64,000 nt of DNA from Bacteriovoracaceae bacterium UBA3083 (GTDB lineage Bacteria; Bdellovibrionota; Bacteriovoracia; Bacteriovoracales; Bacteriovoracaceae), in NCBI GenBank assembly GCA_002366565.1, contig DFBJ01000013.1, forward strand, positions 620,001 through 684,000, written 5' to 3'. Below the pieces are notes generated by a model that saw only the letters and a list, made by a program, of their open reading frames with translations, was not told the origin of the DNA and did not search any database. The translations under genes were made by a program, and so were the position numbers. This document shows, in pieces, positions 62,089-64,000 of the stretch (the first letter of the stretch is position 1; each line of letters starts with the position of its first letter).

Positions 62089-62790
62089 TTAGAGAAACTC
62101 TTCTAAAGTCTTATAGTCTCCAGTCCTGATAACTGAAGTGTTTGCCTTTTTAATCTTATCCATAATAGATGGGTCTAATCTCTTATTAATATGAATCCAA
62201 TTTGGCTGTAGATTGATTGTAAATATATTGAACTTTTCCACTGCATTTACATCCTGCAGTTTAATGAAGTATTCAAATGCAGCTGATGAAATAACAGCAA
62301 TATCTATTCTGTTTAAAAGAAGCATATTAAATACTTTACTGTAGTCTTGAAGAAAAACGACACCAGGCTTTTTTAACTTATCAAACTCTTCAGAGTATCT
62401 AGCTCCTCGAATAAGTCCAATTTTCTTCTCACCTATATCTTTAAGAGAGCTTAAGTGTAGGTTCTTTAAACTAACCATATAGTTATAATTTCCGAGGGTT
62501 GGAGCTAATTTATTGAAGTAACCATCATACTTGGATGAAGGATAGAAGACGGCAAAGTCAACTTCTCCATCGCTAAGAAGCTTGATCGCTCGAGCATACG
62601 GTACAAGGCTATAATCGAACTTAAGGCCAGACTCTTTCTCTATTTTTCGACATAGCTTATAAACAACCCCATCTAGCTCACCTTTATCATTTATATAACT
62701 AAAGGGAGCGATATCGAATAAAGCAACTTTTACATCAGAGTATGCATATGTTGAGAATAAAAATGATAATAGGAATAAAAATACTTTCAA
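62089..62790 (-). CDS. Exported SBP_bac_3-like protein, orphan
   Basis: The 233-residue protein starts at TTG 62790 with GAGG six bases upstream. Signal peptide KVFLFLLSFLFSTYAYS. Family pattern: VALFDIAPFSYINDKGELDG, VPYARAIKLLSDGEVDFAVF, KIGLIRGARYSEEFDK and LLLNRIDIAVI. It is the third such orphan in the last 10 kb; no ABC transporter components accompany it. Confidence 0.82.
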   Translation of the reverse strand: MKVFLFLLSFLFSTYAYSDVKVALFDIAPFSYINDKGELDGVVYKLCRKIEKESGLKFDYSLVPYARAIKLLSDGEVDFAVFYPSSKYDGYFNKLAPTLGNYNYMVSLKNLHLSSLKDIGEKKIGLIRGARYSEEFDKLKKPGVVFLQDYSKVFNMLLLNRIDIAVISSAAFEYFIKLQDVNAVEKFNIFTINLQPNWIHINKRLDPSIMDKIKKANTSVIRTGDYKTLEEFL

Positions 62791-62889
62791 GTAAGCCTCA
62801 AAGTAAAAGACAGCTTCTTCAGTCTAACATAAAATCAAAACTCATTCTATGAAGATCAGTTGATACTTAGGAAAGAAATTAAGAAAAAA

Positions 62890-64000
62890 TCAAACTTTCC
62901 GTTTTATACCTATGTAATATAAAAGAAATGTTAATAAATTGAATATAAGTATTGTTATTACCATTGGATAGGCTGTGCCATTTGAAAATACAGTGACAAG
63001 AACAGAACCCAGAGAAGATATACAAAACTGAATACTCCCCATCATTGCAGAAGCAACAGCAGCTCTCTCATGTTGAAACTCAAGCGCCTTGGCAGTTATA
63101 TTTGGCATGATAAAGCCAATCGACCCAATCGTGCAGATTAGAGAAATCATGAAGTAAGGAAGCTCTAATTTAAAGAAAATTGAAAGTGAAGTACATGCTG
63201 CGGCTACAAATGCTGCAACAACGGCCTTACTAAGAATTGCATCAATAGTATGTGTATTCAACAGTCTCGCATTTATCTGAGAACAGATTATAAAAGCAAG
63301 AGCGTTTGAACCAAACAATATGGGATAAGTCGTTGCAGATACTTTAAAGATATTTAAGAATACAAATGCTGATCCAGCAATATATGAAAACATCCCCGCA
63401 GAAATTGTCCCACACACTAATGTTGCAATCATAAACTGCTTATCCTTAAGCAAATGGAAGTAATTAAAAAAACCAGTTTTTATTGGAATACTTTTTTTCA
63501 GCGTTTCAGGGACTTTGAAGAAAGAACCAAGGAACGTAAAAAAACCAAACAAAGCAAGAAAGATAAAAATCATTCTCCAATTTGAGAGAAGAAGGATTTG
63601 TGTCCCAAGTAATGGAGCAACTATTGGAGCAGCACCCATTATCAAAATAACAAGAGAGAAGACTTTTGCAGCTTCTCTTGGCTCAAACATATCTCTAATT
63701 ATTGCTCTCGTAATTACCATTCCGACACAAGACCCAAGAGCTTGGATGAAACGTAAGACAATTAATGACTCAAGATTTTTTGCATATGAAATTAAAACTG
63801 AAGTAAGTATAAAGATAACAATTCCAGTCAGTAATGGTTTTTTTCTACCGTACTTGTCTGAAATAGGACCATAGATAAGTTGACCCACTGATAAACCCGC
63901 AAGAAAAGAAGTCAATGAATACTGAACATCAGATGTAGGTACTGACAGGTCCTTACCTATCTCCAAAAAAGCAGGAAGATAGAGGTCTATAGTCATGGGC
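62890..64000 (-). CDS. Bcr/CflA-type MFS drug transporter, 5' end beyond window
   Basis: About 370 residues are visible. The segment MTIDLYLPAFLEIGKDL corresponds to the end of the first helix of Bcr/CflA-type proteins, so the ATG at 63996 is internal and the gene extends past the window. MFS motif A is seen in GPISDKYGRKKPL, and RALGSC-type motif in RFIQALGSCVGMVITRAI. Eleven helices are visible. It is a proton-coupled drug or metabolite exporter by family. Confidence 0.85.
   Translation of the reverse strand, partial: PMTIDLYLPAFLEIGKDLSVPTSDVQYSLTSFLAGLSVGQLIYGPISDKYGRKKPLLTGIVIFILTSVLISYAKNLESLIVLRFIQALGSCVGMVITRAIIRDMFEPREAAKVFSLVILIMGAAPIVAPLLGTQILLLSNWRMIFIFLALFGFFTFLGSFFKVPETLKKSIPIKTGFFNYFHLLKDKQFMIATLVCGTISAGMFSYIAGSAFVFLNIFKVSATTYPILFGSNALAFIICSQINARLLNTHTIDAILSKAVVAAFVAAACTSLSIFFKLELPYFMISLICTIGSIGFIMPNITAKALEFQHERAAVASAMMGSIQFCISSLGSVLVTVFSNGTAYPMVITILIFNLLTFLLYYIGIKRKV

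Noticed and set aside
1..64000. CRISPR array
   Set aside because: The only short regular repeats are coding (2079-2329 and 37622-37915); no spacer-repeat pattern or cas gene is present.

Overview
The window is AT-rich (roughly one third G+C by eye) and densely coded. TTG starts are frequent, and there are many secreted, lipoprotein and orphan substrate-binding proteins. Gene content and protein style (MCE/Mla-type lipid transport, FHA proteins, LMW phosphatase next to GreB, many unannotated exported proteins) suggest a predatory Bdellovibrionota bacterium, most like the marine Bacteriovoracales (Halobacteriovorax/Bacteriovorax). This is an inference from protein character; no rRNA is present to confirm it.

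Layout. 1-5.6 kb: a leftward operon mlaE-mlaF-mlaD (retrograde/anterograde phospholipid ABC system), then a GYF_2/membrane protein that appears split by a frameshift in an A11 run, then a Sua5/YciO-type gene cut by the window edge. 5.8-9.8 kb: FHA/coiled-coil protein, alanine racemase, an unrecognised protein with a degenerate receiver-like start, and shikimate kinase. 9.9-16.6 kb: a rightward core block yceD-rpmF // fabH-fabD-fabG-acpP // fabF-glyA (fatty acid synthesis initiation and elongation, L32, serine hydroxymethyltransferase); plsX is missing from its usual place. 16.6-28.3 kb: glutamate-synthase-like FMN protein, nrdR-nusB, small unknowns, methyltransferase, DUF6165-greB-LMW phosphatase, def, a membrane protein coupled to a degenerate phospholipase-D-like exported protein, an SDR and a TauE/SafE permease.

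28.3-33.4 kb is the accessory region. tRNA-Asp has a strong promoter, and the last bases of the tRNA plus its terminator (84 bp) are repeated perfectly 4.9 kb downstream, with a diverged third copy in between. This is the footprint of integration at a tRNA 3' end. The two segments carry a lipoprotein, a partly broken unknown gene and a complete tldD-tldE peptidase pair, but no integrase. Gene debris follows the distal repeat.

33.6-38 kb holds exported or membrane unknowns: a polytopic membrane protein, a 42-residue lipoprotein, a Ser/Thr/Gly-rich secreted protein, a lipoprotein methyltransferase, and a protein of four 26-residue two-cysteine repeats. 38-41.3 kb is the proline operon proB-proA-proC. 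41.5-54.2 kb: beta-CASP RNase, Na/Pi cotransporter, Ca2+-type P-ATPase, a divergent PEP carboxylase, tandem trypsin-like proteases, nitroreductase and an ABC-F ATPase. 54.2-64 kb: two orphan SBP_bac_3 proteins, an exported unknown, a MarR-TolC-adaptor-RND efflux operon with an unusual pump and adaptor, a third orphan SBP, and a Bcr/CflA-type MFS transporter running off the window.

I did not find a CRISPR array, transposase, integrase or rRNA. The points most worth a second look are the tRNA-Asp triple-repeat island, the RND pump lacking the proton-relay aspartates and paired with a hairpin-less adaptor, the A11 frameshift in the Mla-linked gene, and the PLD-like protein whose two HKD motifs are each missing a different residue.
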